Positions 25,500 through 34,663 are shown, numbered from the stretch's first letter. The stretch is 39,794 bases of DNA from Elainella saxicola E1 (GCA_002796835.1 LUGL01000048.1:12118-51911), one strand, 5' to 3'. Notes: generated by a model not told the origin, from the sequence alone. A program made the numbers and translations.

Positions 25500-28400
25500 A
25501 TGAAGCGATTTCCCTGGCTGCCCTGGCTACTGGTTTTCCCTAAAAAATTACCGCTCCGCTTCGTGCTGGTTGCTCCCTTCATCCTACAAACGATCGGCAC
25601 TGTCATTTTGGTAGCCTATATTTCTCACCGAAGTGGACAAAAAGCCTTAGAAGAGATGGTGCATCATTTGATGGGAGAATTGAGCACTTCCATTGAACAG
25701 AGTTTGCACCATTACCTGCACTATCCTGCTGAAATTAACACAATTAACGCGGCAGCAATTCAGAATGGAACGCTGAACTGGCAGGATTTTCCTGATTTAG
25801 AAAAACACTTTGTTCAGCAGATTCGCATTTTCCCAGAAATTGGCAGTATTGCGATCGCAACTCAATCACAGCAGTTTTTGTCGGTTGGACGATCGAACAA
25901 GACCCAGCAGCTTTTGATCCATCTGCAGGATGCATCCACGCAGGGACAGCTTCAACATTACCAGCTCGATCTCAACAGCCAGCGAACCCAGCGACTGAAA
26001 AGCAAAACAGGGGTGATGTTGCCTCAAGATCTGGTTCAACAATCCCAACAGTTGACTCAGGAACAATCTAAAACACAATCGCACCAGCCTCATTGGCAGT
26101 TAGGGGTTGCTCCAACTTCAGCCCAAGCTCCGCCTCAACTGATGGTGACTCACTGGATGCCGTTCTATAACGCTGCCGATCGCTTCCAGGGCATGGTCAG
26201 CACAAGCCAATTTATCACCTCAATCGGGCAATTGCTGCAAGATTTCCGCTTTAGCAAAACCGGGCAGGCGTTTATTCTGGATCGGGAGGGGCGATTAATC
26301 GCAACCTCAACCGGAGAAGTCCCGTTTCAGTCATCAGCTCCTTCGACCTCTCACCCAATTGATGCCGCGCAATTGCAACTCAAGGCGATCGACAGCACCC
26401 ATCCGTTGACGCGAGCCGTTGCCCAGTTTCTAGATAGGCCGAAACTATCCACTACATCACACCTCCAGGGCATTTTGGTCTGGAAGCAGGCACGATATTT
26501 TGTTCAGGCTTTGCCATTGTCAAATCCTGCGGAATTAGACTGGCGCATTGTGATCGTGTTGCCCGAATCTGATTTCACGCTGGAGCTACAGCGCAGTAAA
26601 GCCATCACGATCTTGCTCTCTGGTCTGACGCTGTTATTGTCGATCGTTCTGGGCATCTTCATGGCTCGTTGGGTAACCCGACCTTTAAGAGAATTGCAGG
26701 CTGTGACAAAACAGGTTGCCGCTGGAGATTTAACTACGGTTGGGTTAAAGGCATGGATCGATCGCCATCGCCAGGATGAATTGGGGGAATTTGCCCAATC
26801 GTTTGAGCAAATGGTTTTGAAGTTGCAGAACACTTTTAGCGGCATGCGATCGCTGAATCAATCTTTGGCAGCGAGCGGTAGCCAGATGAAGCAAATTCTA
26901 GAAACCATGCCAATTGGTGTTTCCGTACATTATCCCGATGGTTCACTGGCTTATATCAACCGGACTGGCAAGCAGCTTTTACAGCGGGATTTACCTGTAG
27001 GCAGTGACGTTGAAACCTGGCTCAATGCTTGTCAGTTCTATCGCAACGGGACAAACGAACGCTATCCATTAGAAGAACTGCCGGTGATGCGGGCTTTAAG
27101 AGGGGAGATGACCAGGGTAGATGACCTGGAGATCCAGCAGGACCAAACGACAATAATCCTGGAAGTGTATGCCACACCGTTGTTGGATCAGCGAGGCCAT
27201 GTAATTGCGTCTATCAATGCTTTTTGCGATATTACGCAACGTCGCACCACTGAACAGATTTTGTTGGATTATCACCGCAGGTTAGAAGCAGAGGTCATAG
27301 AACGTACAAAAGCTTTGCAGCACAGCGAGGAACAATTTCGCCGATCGTTCAATGATGCAGGCATTGGCATGGCCATTCTGACAATGGACGGTTATTTTTT
27401 GCAGGTGAATCGCGCCCTTTGTGAAATCTTGGGGTACACCGAATCGGAACTGCTCGCTTGCTCATTCGAGATGCTGATCCATCCTGTCGATCGCGTTGCC
27501 ACAGCCAATGTCAATTTTTTCAGCAACTTGGCGGCGGGCCATCAAACTTTTTCCACCGAAAAGCGCTTCTTGCATCGCCAAGGACAGACTGTTTGGGGGC
27601 TGATCAATATCTCGTTGTTGTCGGATGCTGAGGGTCAGCCACTTTATTACATTTCTCAAATTCAAGACATTAGCGCCCGTAAGCAAACAGAGGCTGCATT
27701 GAAACAAAGTGAGGAACGTAATCGAGCAATTCTCTCTACTATTCCCGATTTAATTGCGCTCGTCAGTATCAATGGCGTCTATTTAGATGTCATCAAACAA
27801 AACATGTTTCCGGAATCCTTACGCAACGCAAACACCTTAGCGGGTAAGTCCATTGCAGAAAATCTTCCTCCTGAGGTAGCCAGCAAAAAGCTACAAATGA
27901 TTCGTCAAGCTGTGGCAACAGGTGAAGTGCAAACCTATGAACAGCAAATTCAAATGGCTGATCATATTCAATATGAAGAAATTCGGATTTTGCCCTATGG
28001 AGAGGCGATCGCGCTGGTGATGATTCGGGATATTACCGATCGCAAACAGGCCGAGTTGGAATTACAGCAGGCAAAAGACGCCGCTGAGGCCGCAAACCGG
28101 GCCAAAAGCACATTCTTAGCCAATATGAGCCATGAGTTAAGAACGCCACTCAGCGCAATCCTAGGCTATACTCAGCTGCTCATCGATGATTCCAACCTAA
28201 CAGCATCGCAGCAGGCCCAGCTCGATATCGTCAATCGGAATGGAGAATACTTACTTCAGTTAATTAATGATGTTTTGTCTATTTCCAAGATTGAAGCAGG
28301 TTGTGTCACCTTAGAAGAGCAAGATTTTGATCTTTATGCACTTCTCGATGCGCTGAGAGAAACCTTCCAATTGCGCTCTGAATCGAAAGGTTTAAAGTTC

Positions 28401-29615
28401 ATCTGTGGCTACTCTGAAGATGTGCCCAAATATATTCGAGGCGATCAGCAAAAATTGCGGCAGATTATTATCAATCTCCTGGACAACGCGATCAAGTTTA
28501 CCGCTCAAGGCACGGTATCTCTTACGGCTAATACCATCCCATGGCAGTCTAAGACGAGCAATTCTGATGGCAAAACGAAGACTAGCTTGCACACTGGCTT
28601 GCAAATCTGGGTGCGTGATACAGGAGTGGGAATTGCGGCTGAAGATTTGGAGAGCATTTTTGATGTTTTTGTCCAGTCTAGTGCAGGACGACAATCGCAA
28701 CAGGGTACTGGATTGGGATTACCGATCAGCCGCCGATTCGCCCATCTCATGGGAGGTGACCTATCGGTGCAGAGCCACTTGGGACAAGGCACCCAATTTT
28801 GTCTCGATTTGCCGCTTCATCCAGGAATCAGTCATGTAGCCATTCATCAGAGGAAAGAGCAAATGACCTATCGAGTGGTTGGGTTAGCCCCAGGTCAGCC
28901 GACTTATCGCATCTTAGTTGTGGATGACACCGAGACCAATCGTCGATTGATGCTGCGATGGCTGCAAATCGCTGGCTTCGAAGTTCGGGAGGCACACAAT
29001 GGCCAGGAAGCGATCGAACAATGGCTCAAGTTTCAGCCTCATTTAATTTGGATGGATATGCGAATGCCGGTGATGGATGGATTTGAAGCAGTGCAACAAA
29101 TTCGTCAGCAGGCTGCCACTCAAGCAGCTCAGTCGCTTGGAGAGGGAGAGGGAGGCCAATCTGGTCCAGCCTTGCCAAAAATTATCGCTTTAACGGCAGC
29201 CACCTTTGAAGAAGATCAGCAGCGAGTGGTGGAAATAGGTTGCGATGACTTTGTGGCAAAACCCTGCCTGGAAGCAACCATCTTGGAGAAAATTACGCAG
29301 CATTTAGGCGTGAAATATCTTTATGCTGAAAAAGAAGCTCAATTACAGCAGCCCCCAAAAACAACCGTAGTCCGATCGACAGGCCTGTCCCAACGCTCGT
29401 TAACCGAGGCGCTCCATCGGATGCCATCTGAGTGGATTGCTCGTCTTAATCATGCTGCTCGCAGTGCAAATGAACGCCTGATGTTGGAGCTGCTAGAAGC
29501 ACTGCCCCCCTCGGAAGCACCTCTCAAAACGGCGATCGTTCAACTGATTGAGAACTTCCAACTCGACCAGCTCATCCAATTCACGCAAAAACGTGAGGAT
29601 ATGCCTTCTCCATAA
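25500..29615 (+). CDS. Hybrid sensor histidine kinase (periplasmic sensor, HAMP, three PAS, HisKA, HATPase, receiver)
   Basis: A large 1371-residue membrane sensor. TM1 is about 20-42. A periplasmic region of about 320 residues follows that looks like a Cache domain (KTGQAFILDREGRLIAT). TM2 is about 368-388, then HAMP (WVTRPLRELQAVTKQVAAGDL). PAS-like blocks start near 462, 609 and 737. The kinase core has H878 in ANMSHELRTPL, the N box LLDNAIKFTAQG, the G1 box DTGVGI and the G2 box GTGLGLPIS. A receiver (about 1136-1265) has D1186 in IWMDMRMPVMDG. A helical tail of about 100 residues ends it, as in many cyanobacterial hybrids. The ligand is not predictable. The next gene, 29 bases on, is a receiver-ATPase protein, so they likely form one pathway. 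The divergent prmC lies 65 bases away. Confidence 0.93.
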   Translation: MKRFPWLPWLLVFPKKLPLRFVLVAPFILQTIGTVILVAYISHRSGQKALEEMVHHLMGELSTSIEQSLHHYLHYPAEINTINAAAIQNGTLNWQDFPDLEKHFVQQIRIFPEIGSIAIATQSQQFLSVGRSNKTQQLLIHLQDASTQGQLQHYQLDLNSQRTQRLKSKTGVMLPQDLVQQSQQLTQEQSKTQSHQPHWQLGVAPTSAQAPPQLMVTHWMPFYNAADRFQGMVSTSQFITSIGQLLQDFRFSKTGQAFILDREGRLIATSTGEVPFQSSAPSTSHPIDAAQLQLKAIDSTHPLTRAVAQFLDRPKLSTTSHLQGILVWKQARYFVQALPLSNPAELDWRIVIVLPESDFTLELQRSKAITILLSGLTLLLSIVLGIFMARWVTRPLRELQAVTKQVAAGDLTTVGLKAWIDRHRQDELGEFAQSFEQMVLKLQNTFSGMRSLNQSLAASGSQMKQILETMPIGVSVHYPDGSLAYINRTGKQLLQRDLPVGSDVETWLNACQFYRNGTNERYPLEELPVMRALRGEMTRVDDLEIQQDQTTIILEVYATPLLDQRGHVIASINAFCDITQRRTTEQILLDYHRRLEAEVIERTKALQHSEEQFRRSFNDAGIGMAILTMDGYFLQVNRALCEILGYTESELLACSFEMLIHPVDRVATANVNFFSNLAAGHQTFSTEKRFLHRQGQTVWGLINISLLSDAEGQPLYYISQIQDISARKQTEAALKQSEERNRAILSTIPDLIALVSINGVYLDVIKQNMFPESLRNANTLAGKSIAENLPPEVASKKLQMIRQAVATGEVQTYEQQIQMADHIQYEEIRILPYGEAIALVMIRDITDRKQAELELQQAKDAAEAANRAKSTFLANMSHELRTPLSAILGYTQLLIDDSNLTASQQAQLDIVNRNGEYLLQLINDVLSISKIEAGCVTLEEQDFDLYALLDALRETFQLRSESKGLKFICGYSEDVPKYIRGDQQKLRQIIINLLDNAIKFTAQGTVSLTANTIPWQSKTSNSDGKTKTSLHTGLQIWVRDTGVGIAAEDLESIFDVFVQSSAGRQSQQGTGLGLPISRRFAHLMGGDLSVQSHLGQGTQFCLDLPLHPGISHVAIHQRKEQMTYRVVGLAPGQPTYRILVVDDTETNRRLMLRWLQIAGFEVREAHNGQEAIEQWLKFQPHLIWMDMRMPVMDGFEAVQQIRQQAATQAAQSLGEGEGGQSGPALPKIIALTAATFEEDQQRVVEIGCDDFVAKPCLEATILEKITQHLGVKYLYAEKEAQLQQPPKTTVVRSTGLSQRSLTEALHRMPSEWIARLNHAARSANERLMLELLEALPPSEAPLKTAIVQLIENFQLDQLIQFTQKREDMPSP

Positions 29616-29644
29616 ATCCCTGATCCATTCCACTGTGAACCCTC

Positions 29645-30913
29645 ATGAAGGTCAACAAACTGCAAAGAACCACTGGCGATATTTTAATTGTTGACGACAC
29701 TCCCGATAATTTGCGGCTGTTGTCAGACTTGCTGACCAAAGCAGGATATACCGTTCGGCGGGTGATTAACGGAGAACTGGGGTTAGAAGCAGCCCAGCTC
29801 GATCCCCCTGATCTCATTCTGTTAGATATTCGCATGCCGGGATTGAATGGCTATAAAGTTTGCGATCAGCTGAAATCGAGCGATCGGACGGCCCAGATTC
29901 CGGTCATTTTCCTCAGCGCAATGGACGAAGAGCTAGATAAAGTCATGGCATTTGAAGCAGGTGGTGTGGATTACATCACGAAACCGTTTCAGGTCGTCGA
30001 GGTGCTGGCTCGAATTGAAACCCATTTGCAGGTCAGTCGATTGCGGCAAATGCTCCAGCAGCAAAATGTCCAACTTCAGCAAGAGATTACTCAGCGAACC
30101 TCGGCTGAAATAGCATTTGAAACGCTGAATCAGGGTTTGGAGTCCCAAGTTCAGGAACGCACGATCGACCTTCAGGCCCAGAATCAGCAGTTACTCCAAC
30201 AAAAAACGGAATTACAGCAACAACTCGACCGATCACAGCACCTCAATGCTTCGCAGTTTGATTTGATCAAAACCATGGTGCAAAAATTGGAGATTGCCCT
30301 GACTGATATTTCAATGGCGCTATCGGTGCTCACACCCAATTTGCCACCAACTAAAAAATCCGCTTTAGAAAAAATCGTTAGTGCGACAGCTTTGGTGGAA
30401 GGACTGATGCAGCAAGGCTCTACCCTGATCGAAACCCAGGTTCAGCCAGCTTCAGCGACTCGAACCATCAATCTCACCGAATTTTGCCAAAATTTTGTGG
30501 CGCAATGGCAGTTACCGCAAACCCCGCGCTATCAACTGTCCTTTATTAAATGGGGGTCATATCCAAGCGAAATTGCCTTAAGTGAATCTCTGCTGCGGCA
30601 AACCTTAACCCATTTGCTTGACAATGCAGTGCGCTATTCGCCTCAAGGTGGCACAATCCTATTTCAATTGATCTACGAACCCACACAAATCTTGATCCAA
30701 ATTCGGGATGAGGGAATTGGGATTCCCAGCGTTGACCTCAACCGCGTGTTCGATCGCTTTTATCGGGCGAGTAATGTCAGTAATTCTGGCTCAGGGGTAG
30801 GACTCACCTTGGTAAAACAGGCGATCGAACTTCAGGGCGGCAGGGTTGAAATCAGTAGCGAAGTGGGCCGAGGCACAACCGTCACCCTCGCTCTGCCCTA
30901 TACTAGCTGCTAA
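29645..30913 (+). CDS. Receiver-coiled-coil-HATPase protein lacking the phospho-acceptor histidine
   Basis: The 422-residue soluble protein has an N-terminal receiver domain with D17/D18 (VDD), D61 in LLDIRMP and K113 in ITKPF. A glutamine-rich coiled coil (about 130-200) leads to a dimerisation-like helix. Aligned with ordinary histidine kinases, the H-box position reads MVQKLEIALTDI, so Q213 stands where His is expected. The ATPase domain is intact: N box LLDNAVRYSP (N327), G1 DEGIGIP (355-361), F box RVFDRFYR and G2 GSGVGL. It could be an ATP-binding scaffold, a phosphatase or a receiver-gated regulator of another kinase. Other members of this class keep the His. It directly follows the hybrid kinase gene, its probable partner. 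Confidence 0.85.
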   Translation: MKVNKLQRTTGDILIVDDTPDNLRLLSDLLTKAGYTVRRVINGELGLEAAQLDPPDLILLDIRMPGLNGYKVCDQLKSSDRTAQIPVIFLSAMDEELDKVMAFEAGGVDYITKPFQVVEVLARIETHLQVSRLRQMLQQQNVQLQQEITQRTSAEIAFETLNQGLESQVQERTIDLQAQNQQLLQQKTELQQQLDRSQHLNASQFDLIKTMVQKLEIALTDISMALSVLTPNLPPTKKSALEKIVSATALVEGLMQQGSTLIETQVQPASATRTINLTEFCQNFVAQWQLPQTPRYQLSFIKWGSYPSEIALSESLLRQTLTHLLDNAVRYSPQGGTILFQLIYEPTQILIQIRDEGIGIPSVDLNRVFDRFYRASNVSNSGSGVGLTLVKQAIELQGGRVEISSEVGRGTTVTLALPYTSC

Positions 30914-31080
30914 ATTCTCCGGCTAAATGCAATCGCTGCAGCAGGAGGCTGCTACAATCGAGCGTTTGGAAAGGGCTGAAATAATATCAGACCGAATCCA
31001 GGAATTTATCTATTTTCAATATTGAAAAACTAAATTCTAAAGCTACAAGAGTTTGACTAGCATGAGAAAGGAAAGCTAGA

Positions 31081-31308
31081 TTGCATATTGTCATGCTATT
31101 TCAAAAATGGTTTGCCATCATTTTAATCGGGACTCTTGTTTTAGTCACTGGATGCAACGGGAATAGTGAATCTACTCCTCCTGAGAATAATCAAGAGGAT
31201 AATCAGATAAATAATGACGGAAATGATGGAACAGACGATTCCAATCAGGATGAAGATGAAGATAATAACGAAGATGATGAAGCTGAGAACGATCAGGATT
31301 CTGATTAA
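31081..31308 (+). CDS. Very acidic small lipoprotein
   Basis: I do not recognise a family. The 75-residue product has a signal sequence (about 8-24, QKWFAIILIGTLVLVTG) and a lipobox ending at C25, so acylation is likely. The remaining 50 residues are Asn/Asp/Glu/Gln-rich: 21 acidic residues and no Lys or Arg, in a low-complexity run. Such tails can bind divalent cations or stay disordered. The TTG start at 31081 has AAGGAAAG about six to eight bases upstream. An ATG at 31093 is possible but is too far from that site. It is monocistronic, followed by the hairpin at 31350-31377. Function is unknown. Confidence 0.65.
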   Translation: MHIVMLFQKWFAIILIGTLVLVTGCNGNSESTPPENNQEDNQINNDGNDGTDDSNQDEDEDNNEDDEAENDQDSD

Positions 31309-31349
31309 TTCTGGCTTCAGCTAAGCAGTTGATTCCGCAATAAAAAATT

Positions 31350-31377
31350 AAGTCCTGGCTGAAAAGTCAGGACTTTT
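31350..31377. terminator. Bidirectional rho-independent terminator
   Basis: AAGTCCTG (31350-31357) pairs with CAGGACTT (31368-31375) around a 10-base loop and is followed by TT on the plus strand. On the minus strand the stem is followed by AATTTTTTAT. It therefore separates the acidic lipoprotein gene (plus) from the HLIP gene (minus). The minus-strand T-run is the better one. Confidence 0.7.
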
Positions 31378-31442
31378 CCTACTTCAATTTCAATCAGACT
31401 CTTTGACACAACAGACAACTCAATCACTAACAATCAGAACCA

Positions 31443-31655
31443 TTATTGCAGTTGCGAGAGTAGTCCAATTAAGCCATGTCCTGTCAAAGCTTCCAGGATG
31501 AGCATCGAAACAAAACCCAACATTGCTAGACGGCCATTCACTTTCTCTGCGTAGGACGTAAACCCAGTTTGCTGAGCTTCCATGACGTAGACTCTGGGTT
31601 CAATCGCATAGTTGTTAAGCCGACCTTGCTCTTCTGTTACTAAACCGCTTCTCAT
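31443..31655 (-). CDS. High-light-inducible chlorophyll-binding protein (HLIP/SCP)
   Basis: This 70-residue member of the light-harvesting-like family carries one thylakoid membrane helix (about 42-60) with the Chl-binding motif AEKVNGRLAMLGF. The E and R form the interhelix ion pair, and N ligates chlorophyll. HLIPs dimerise, bind chlorophyll and beta-carotene, and quench excitation. They protect photosystem II assembly and chlorophyll synthesis enzymes under high light. The N-terminal 30 residues (MRSGLVTEEQGRLNNYAIEP) resemble the extension of HliC/HliD-type proteins. The ATG at 31655 has AAGGTGGG seven bases upstream. It stands alone and ends at the shared terminator. Confidence 0.94.
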   Translation of the reverse strand: MRSGLVTEEQGRLNNYAIEPRVYVMEAQQTGFTSYAEKVNGRLAMLGFVSMLILEALTGHGLIGLLSQLQ

Positions 31656-31868
31656 AATCCCACCTTAAAAACCGTTGTTTTCTGTAAACTTATATTAAGA
31701 ATATTAACGCAGATTTTACATAATTGCAAGCCTGCTTAGCTTCAATCGTCCAATGGGAAATTCGAGTTGGTAAAATCCGCAGCCATAAAACAAACAGCCA
31801 CACCGGCAAATCGGCATGACTGTCAGCAATTACTAGATGGTAAATAGAAAAATTATTCCTGGAAAACT

Positions 31869-32432
31869 TTAGACGACAGGTTTCACTGCATTCACCGCAA
31901 ACCCATTTTTGGTCAGTTCCTGATTACGAGCCAGCGTATTTTCAACTCGATCGACAAACATGACCCCGTTCAGGTGATCGATCTCATGCTGGATTACCCG
32001 CGCTAGCAGCCCTTCTGCTTTAATTTTTTGCGGTCTGCCTTGTTCGTCTTTAAAGCTGACCTCGATTTCTTCAGGCCGGGTCACGTCGAGGAACACCTGC
32101 GGAATGCTGAGACATCCTTCCTGGATCACGCAAGTTTTCTGGCTGACTTTTGTCACAACCGGATTAATCAACACCAGTGGCGGCACATCTGGCTTATCCA
32201 ATTCGCAGTCCACCACAATGATTTGTTTGTTGATGCCCACTTGAGGCGCTGCTAAACCAATGCCATCTTCGCTATACATGGTTTGCAACATCTGCTTCGC
32301 CAGCAGCCGCACCTCATCATCAATTTTGGTCACCCGTTTAGCGGGCTGTCTTAGTACGCGATCGCCCAAATAATGCAAATCTAGCGGTGCTTTTTCCAGT
32401 TTCTTCTTTTCAACTAAAATTTGAGCCGTCAT
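31869..32432 (-). CDS. def: Peptide deformylase
   Basis: Def removes the N-formyl group from new proteins, using Fe2+ or another divalent metal. All three class signatures are present. Motif 1 is GIGLAAPQVG (57-66). Motif 2 is EGCLSIP with the metal ligand C107. Motif 3 is QHEIDHLNG with H149, E150 and H153. At 187 residues it is of normal bacterial length. The first about 15 residues (MTAQILVEKKKLEKA) are variable, as in other cyanobacterial copies. It is divergent from ftsX, with about 260 bases between them, and no fmt gene is adjacent. The call is firm. Confidence 0.97.
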   Translation of the reverse strand: MTAQILVEKKKLEKAPLDLHYLGDRVLRQPAKRVTKIDDEVRLLAKQMLQTMYSEDGIGLAAPQVGINKQIIVVDCELDKPDVPPLVLINPVVTKVSQKTCVIQEGCLSIPQVFLDVTRPEEIEVSFKDEQGRPQKIKAEGLLARVIQHEIDHLNGVMFVDRVENTLARNQELTKNGFAVNAVKPVV

Positions 32433-32695
32433 GACCTCAGTGACCCGCCGAGAATTATAGAGTTCTGTTGAATTTTATGTCTTTCTCCATCATAGTGAAT
32501 CATGCCCGCTCTGGTCATTAGTAAAGCTGGATCGAAAGATTTGTCAGTCAGGGATGCAAGCTCCAAAGAGCAGACTATAATTCACGCAGATTTCAGAGAA
32601 ATGCAGAGTTTCCCATCAGTACAGCTTCATCAGTACAGGCTCACCAAGAGCAGGTGCAATGAGCTGGGTAGAACGACAAATAAGGATATCTGAGT

Positions 32696-33607
32696 GTGTC
32701 TAGCGTAATCCAAATTTTGACCCGATCGGACTATCTCTTGCGCGAAACCTTGCTGGGGCTAAAGCGCGGGGGATGGATGAACTGGGCCGCCGTGAGTACG
32801 GTGACTGTTTTATTGTTCCTATTTGGCATGAGCATTCAGGCCTCGTGGCAACTCGATGGCTTGCTCGATCAGTTTGGTAGTCAGCTAGAGGTTTCGGTTT
32901 ATCTGGATACCGGTATTCAAGCTGCCGATTTACAGGCTACCGTGGCCGCCATGCCGGAAGTGGCAGATGTTGCGACGGTCACGAAGGAAAAAGCCTGGTC
33001 AGCTCTGCTGCAAGATATGGGAGCTGCCAACATTCAAGGGGCAACTGAGCAACTCAACGGTAATCCCCTGGTGGATGAGTTAAAGGTTAAAGCCAAAAGC
33101 CCTGAAGTGGTGCCGGTTCTGGCCCAAAAGCTGAAAAAACTCGCTGGGGTGGATGCGGTGCAGTATGTCGATGAAGCCGTTCAACGGATCAATCAACTGA
33201 ATCAGGGCTTAAATTGGCTGAGCTTAGGCATCATCTCTATGCTGTCTTTAACTGCGATCGCCGTCATCACCACAACGATCCGCTTGATTGTCATGGCTCG
33301 TCGCCGCGAGATTGAAGTGATGCAGTTGGTTGGTGCAACAACAACCTGGATTTATTTGCCCTTCATTTTGCAAGGGTTAGTTCTGGGCATTGTGGGAGCA
33401 TTGATTGCCTGGGGCCTCATTGCTGGCGTCCAGGAGTTTTTGGCAAGCTTATTGAGCCAGCAATCAGAATTCATTCAGTTCCTAACGAACCACTTGAAGC
33501 TGACAACGCAGCAAGCCATTCTATTACCCTTGTCTTTGCTGGGTTTGGGCTGTTCAGTGGGTCTGCTAGGCAGCCTGTTTGCCGTGCGCCGATTTGCCGT
33601 GAAATAG
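32696..33607 (+). CDS. ftsX: Cell division protein FtsX (permease-like)
   Basis: FtsX is the membrane partner of the ATPase FtsE and controls peptidoglycan hydrolases at the septum. The 303-residue protein has TM1 (about 25-45, WAAVSTVTVLLFLFGMSIQ) and then a periplasmic domain of about 110 residues with LEVSVYLDTG and the conserved pattern of FtsX extracellular domains. Three further helices lie in the second half, with ARRREIEVMQLVGAT in the loop after TM2. The start is the GTG at 32696, with AAGGAT about nine bases upstream. ftsE, usually next to ftsX, is not in this window. Confidence 0.92.
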   Translation: MSSVIQILTRSDYLLRETLLGLKRGGWMNWAAVSTVTVLLFLFGMSIQASWQLDGLLDQFGSQLEVSVYLDTGIQAADLQATVAAMPEVADVATVTKEKAWSALLQDMGAANIQGATEQLNGNPLVDELKVKAKSPEVVPVLAQKLKKLAGVDAVQYVDEAVQRINQLNQGLNWLSLGIISMLSLTAIAVITTTIRLIVMARRREIEVMQLVGATTTWIYLPFILQGLVLGIVGALIAWGLIAGVQEFLASLLSQQSEFIQFLTNHLKLTTQQAILLPLSLLGLGCSVGLLGSLFAVRRFAVK

Positions 33608-33660
33608 ATTTTCGGAAGTGGGGGCTGCCAGAAGTGGGGCTAGTAGATGCGGATTAACCC

Positions 33661-34293
33661 TCAATTTCCCTCAATGAACGAGCACGATCGCTGAATCGCC
33701 TGCCAGAGCACCTCCTCATATTCCGCTTGCGAGACCAGCTGCGCTCCAAATCGCTCCAGGTGAGGATTCGTCATCTGGGCATCAAACAAAAGAAATTTTC
33801 GAGATCTCAGCCACTCTACCAGCTTCACCATTGCCACCTTAGAGCCTTCAGGAATGTGGTAGAACATCGACTCCCCAATAAAAGCGCCACCGATCGCAAT
33901 ACCCAGAATGCCGCCTGCCAGCCGATCGCCTTGCCAAGTTTCAAAGCTATGGGCCCAACCTGCCTGATGCAGCTCCCAATAAATTTCCTTCAGCTCCGCA
34001 GAAATCCAGGTGGTTTCGCGATCGGCACAACCCTGAATTACTCCTCGAAAGTCCTGATTAATGGCAGTTCGAAAGCGATTTTGGTTCAGAACTCGCTGCA
34101 GCGATCGAGGATAACGGAAGCGATCGTCGAGGGGAATGAGCGCCCGTTCGCGGCTGGAATACCAGGCTAGCCCTGGGTTGGCCTCATTTTCCATCAAGAA
34201 GTAGCCCTGGGCATAACCTTGAATAATTGCTGCAATATCGTACTGGCGAATGGTCACAGATGGGGGTGCTTGCTCTATGCTGAAAATAACCAT
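33661..34293 (-). CDS. aat: Leucyl/phenylalanyl-tRNA--protein transferase
   Basis: Aat attaches leucine or phenylalanine to N-terminal Arg or Lys of proteins, marking them for ClpS/ClpAP degradation (bacterial N-degron pathway). The 210-residue protein shows the family signatures [29 protein letters not shown] split over two blocks, [20 protein letters not shown] and [15 protein letters not shown]. The [10 protein letters not shown] region forms the amino-acid pocket. Length is normal. It starts at an ATG at 34293, 40 bases from the divergent small gene at 34334. It is convergent with ftsX. Confidence 0.95.
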   Translation of the reverse strand: MVIFSIEQAPPSVTIRQYDIAAIIQGYAQGYFLMENEANPGLAWYSSRERALIPLDDRFRYPRSLQRVLNQNRFRTAINQDFRGVIQGCADRETTWISAELKEIYWELHQAGWAHSFETWQGDRLAGGILGIAIGGAFIGESMFYHIPEGSKVAMVKLVEWLRSRKFLLFDAQMTNPHLERFGAQLVSQAEYEEVLWQAIQRSCSFIEGN

Positions 34294-34333
34294 AGCAATA
34301 ATTCCTTACCGCAGTTGATTTTTGCTAGAGCCT

Positions 34334-34663
34334 ATGGCTGAACCTATTCCAGCAATTACCTTACCTCCCGCGACCCAACCTCAACAGGAAGGACAATGGC
34401 TTGCAGCTTCACTCCATCGCTGGCTTGATCAAGAATTTATTCCAGAGGCGATCAACCAAACCATTGCCGAACGGGCAGCACAAGTGTTTGTACGGCAACG
34501 TATGGAAGGAGAAAACGATCTGGGGTCTTTAGTCATTGCCATCCTGACCGAGATGCAGGGATTTGATTTTTCCAAAAGTTTTTTTAGCGAATTTGCGGTT
34601 GCTAATGCAGTCAGCGATCTCCTGCTCGATAGTTTGGGAATCGATCGCTGTTGCGGACAGTAG
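34334..34663 (+). CDS. Small helical protein of unknown function
   Basis: I do not recognise a family. From the ATG at 34334 the 109-residue product has an unstructured Pro-rich lead (about 1-20). A helix-like region follows with LAASLHRWLDQEFIPEAINQTIAERAAQVFVRQRMEGEND split over two helices. A hydrophobic-patch segment comes after that (GSLVIAILTEMQGFDFSKSFFSEFAV), then SDLLLDSLGI and a CC pair near the end. No signal peptide or membrane helix is evident. A TTG at 34322 could extend it by four residues. It is conserved-looking by codon use, but I can give no function. It is divergent from aat and about 140 bases ahead of a response regulator gene. Confidence 0.68.
   Translation: MAEPIPAITLPPATQPQQEGQWLAASLHRWLDQEFIPEAINQTIAERAAQVFVRQRMEGENDLGSLVIAILTEMQGFDFSKSFFSEFAVANAVSDLLLDSLGIDRCCGQ

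Noticed and set aside
25435-25500. Longer prmC start at 25500
   Set aside because: It adds 22 residues unlike PrmC, and the ATG at 25434 has a good purine-rich ribosome site. It would also overlap the divergent kinase start.
31656-31740. HLR1-like elements upstream of the HLIP gene
   Set aside because: Only a single half-site resembling (G/T)TTACA was seen, not the paired repeat that RpaB needs.
32502-32693. 63-codon plus-strand frame before ftsX
   Set aside because: It lies in the leader of ftsX, without motif or ribosome site.
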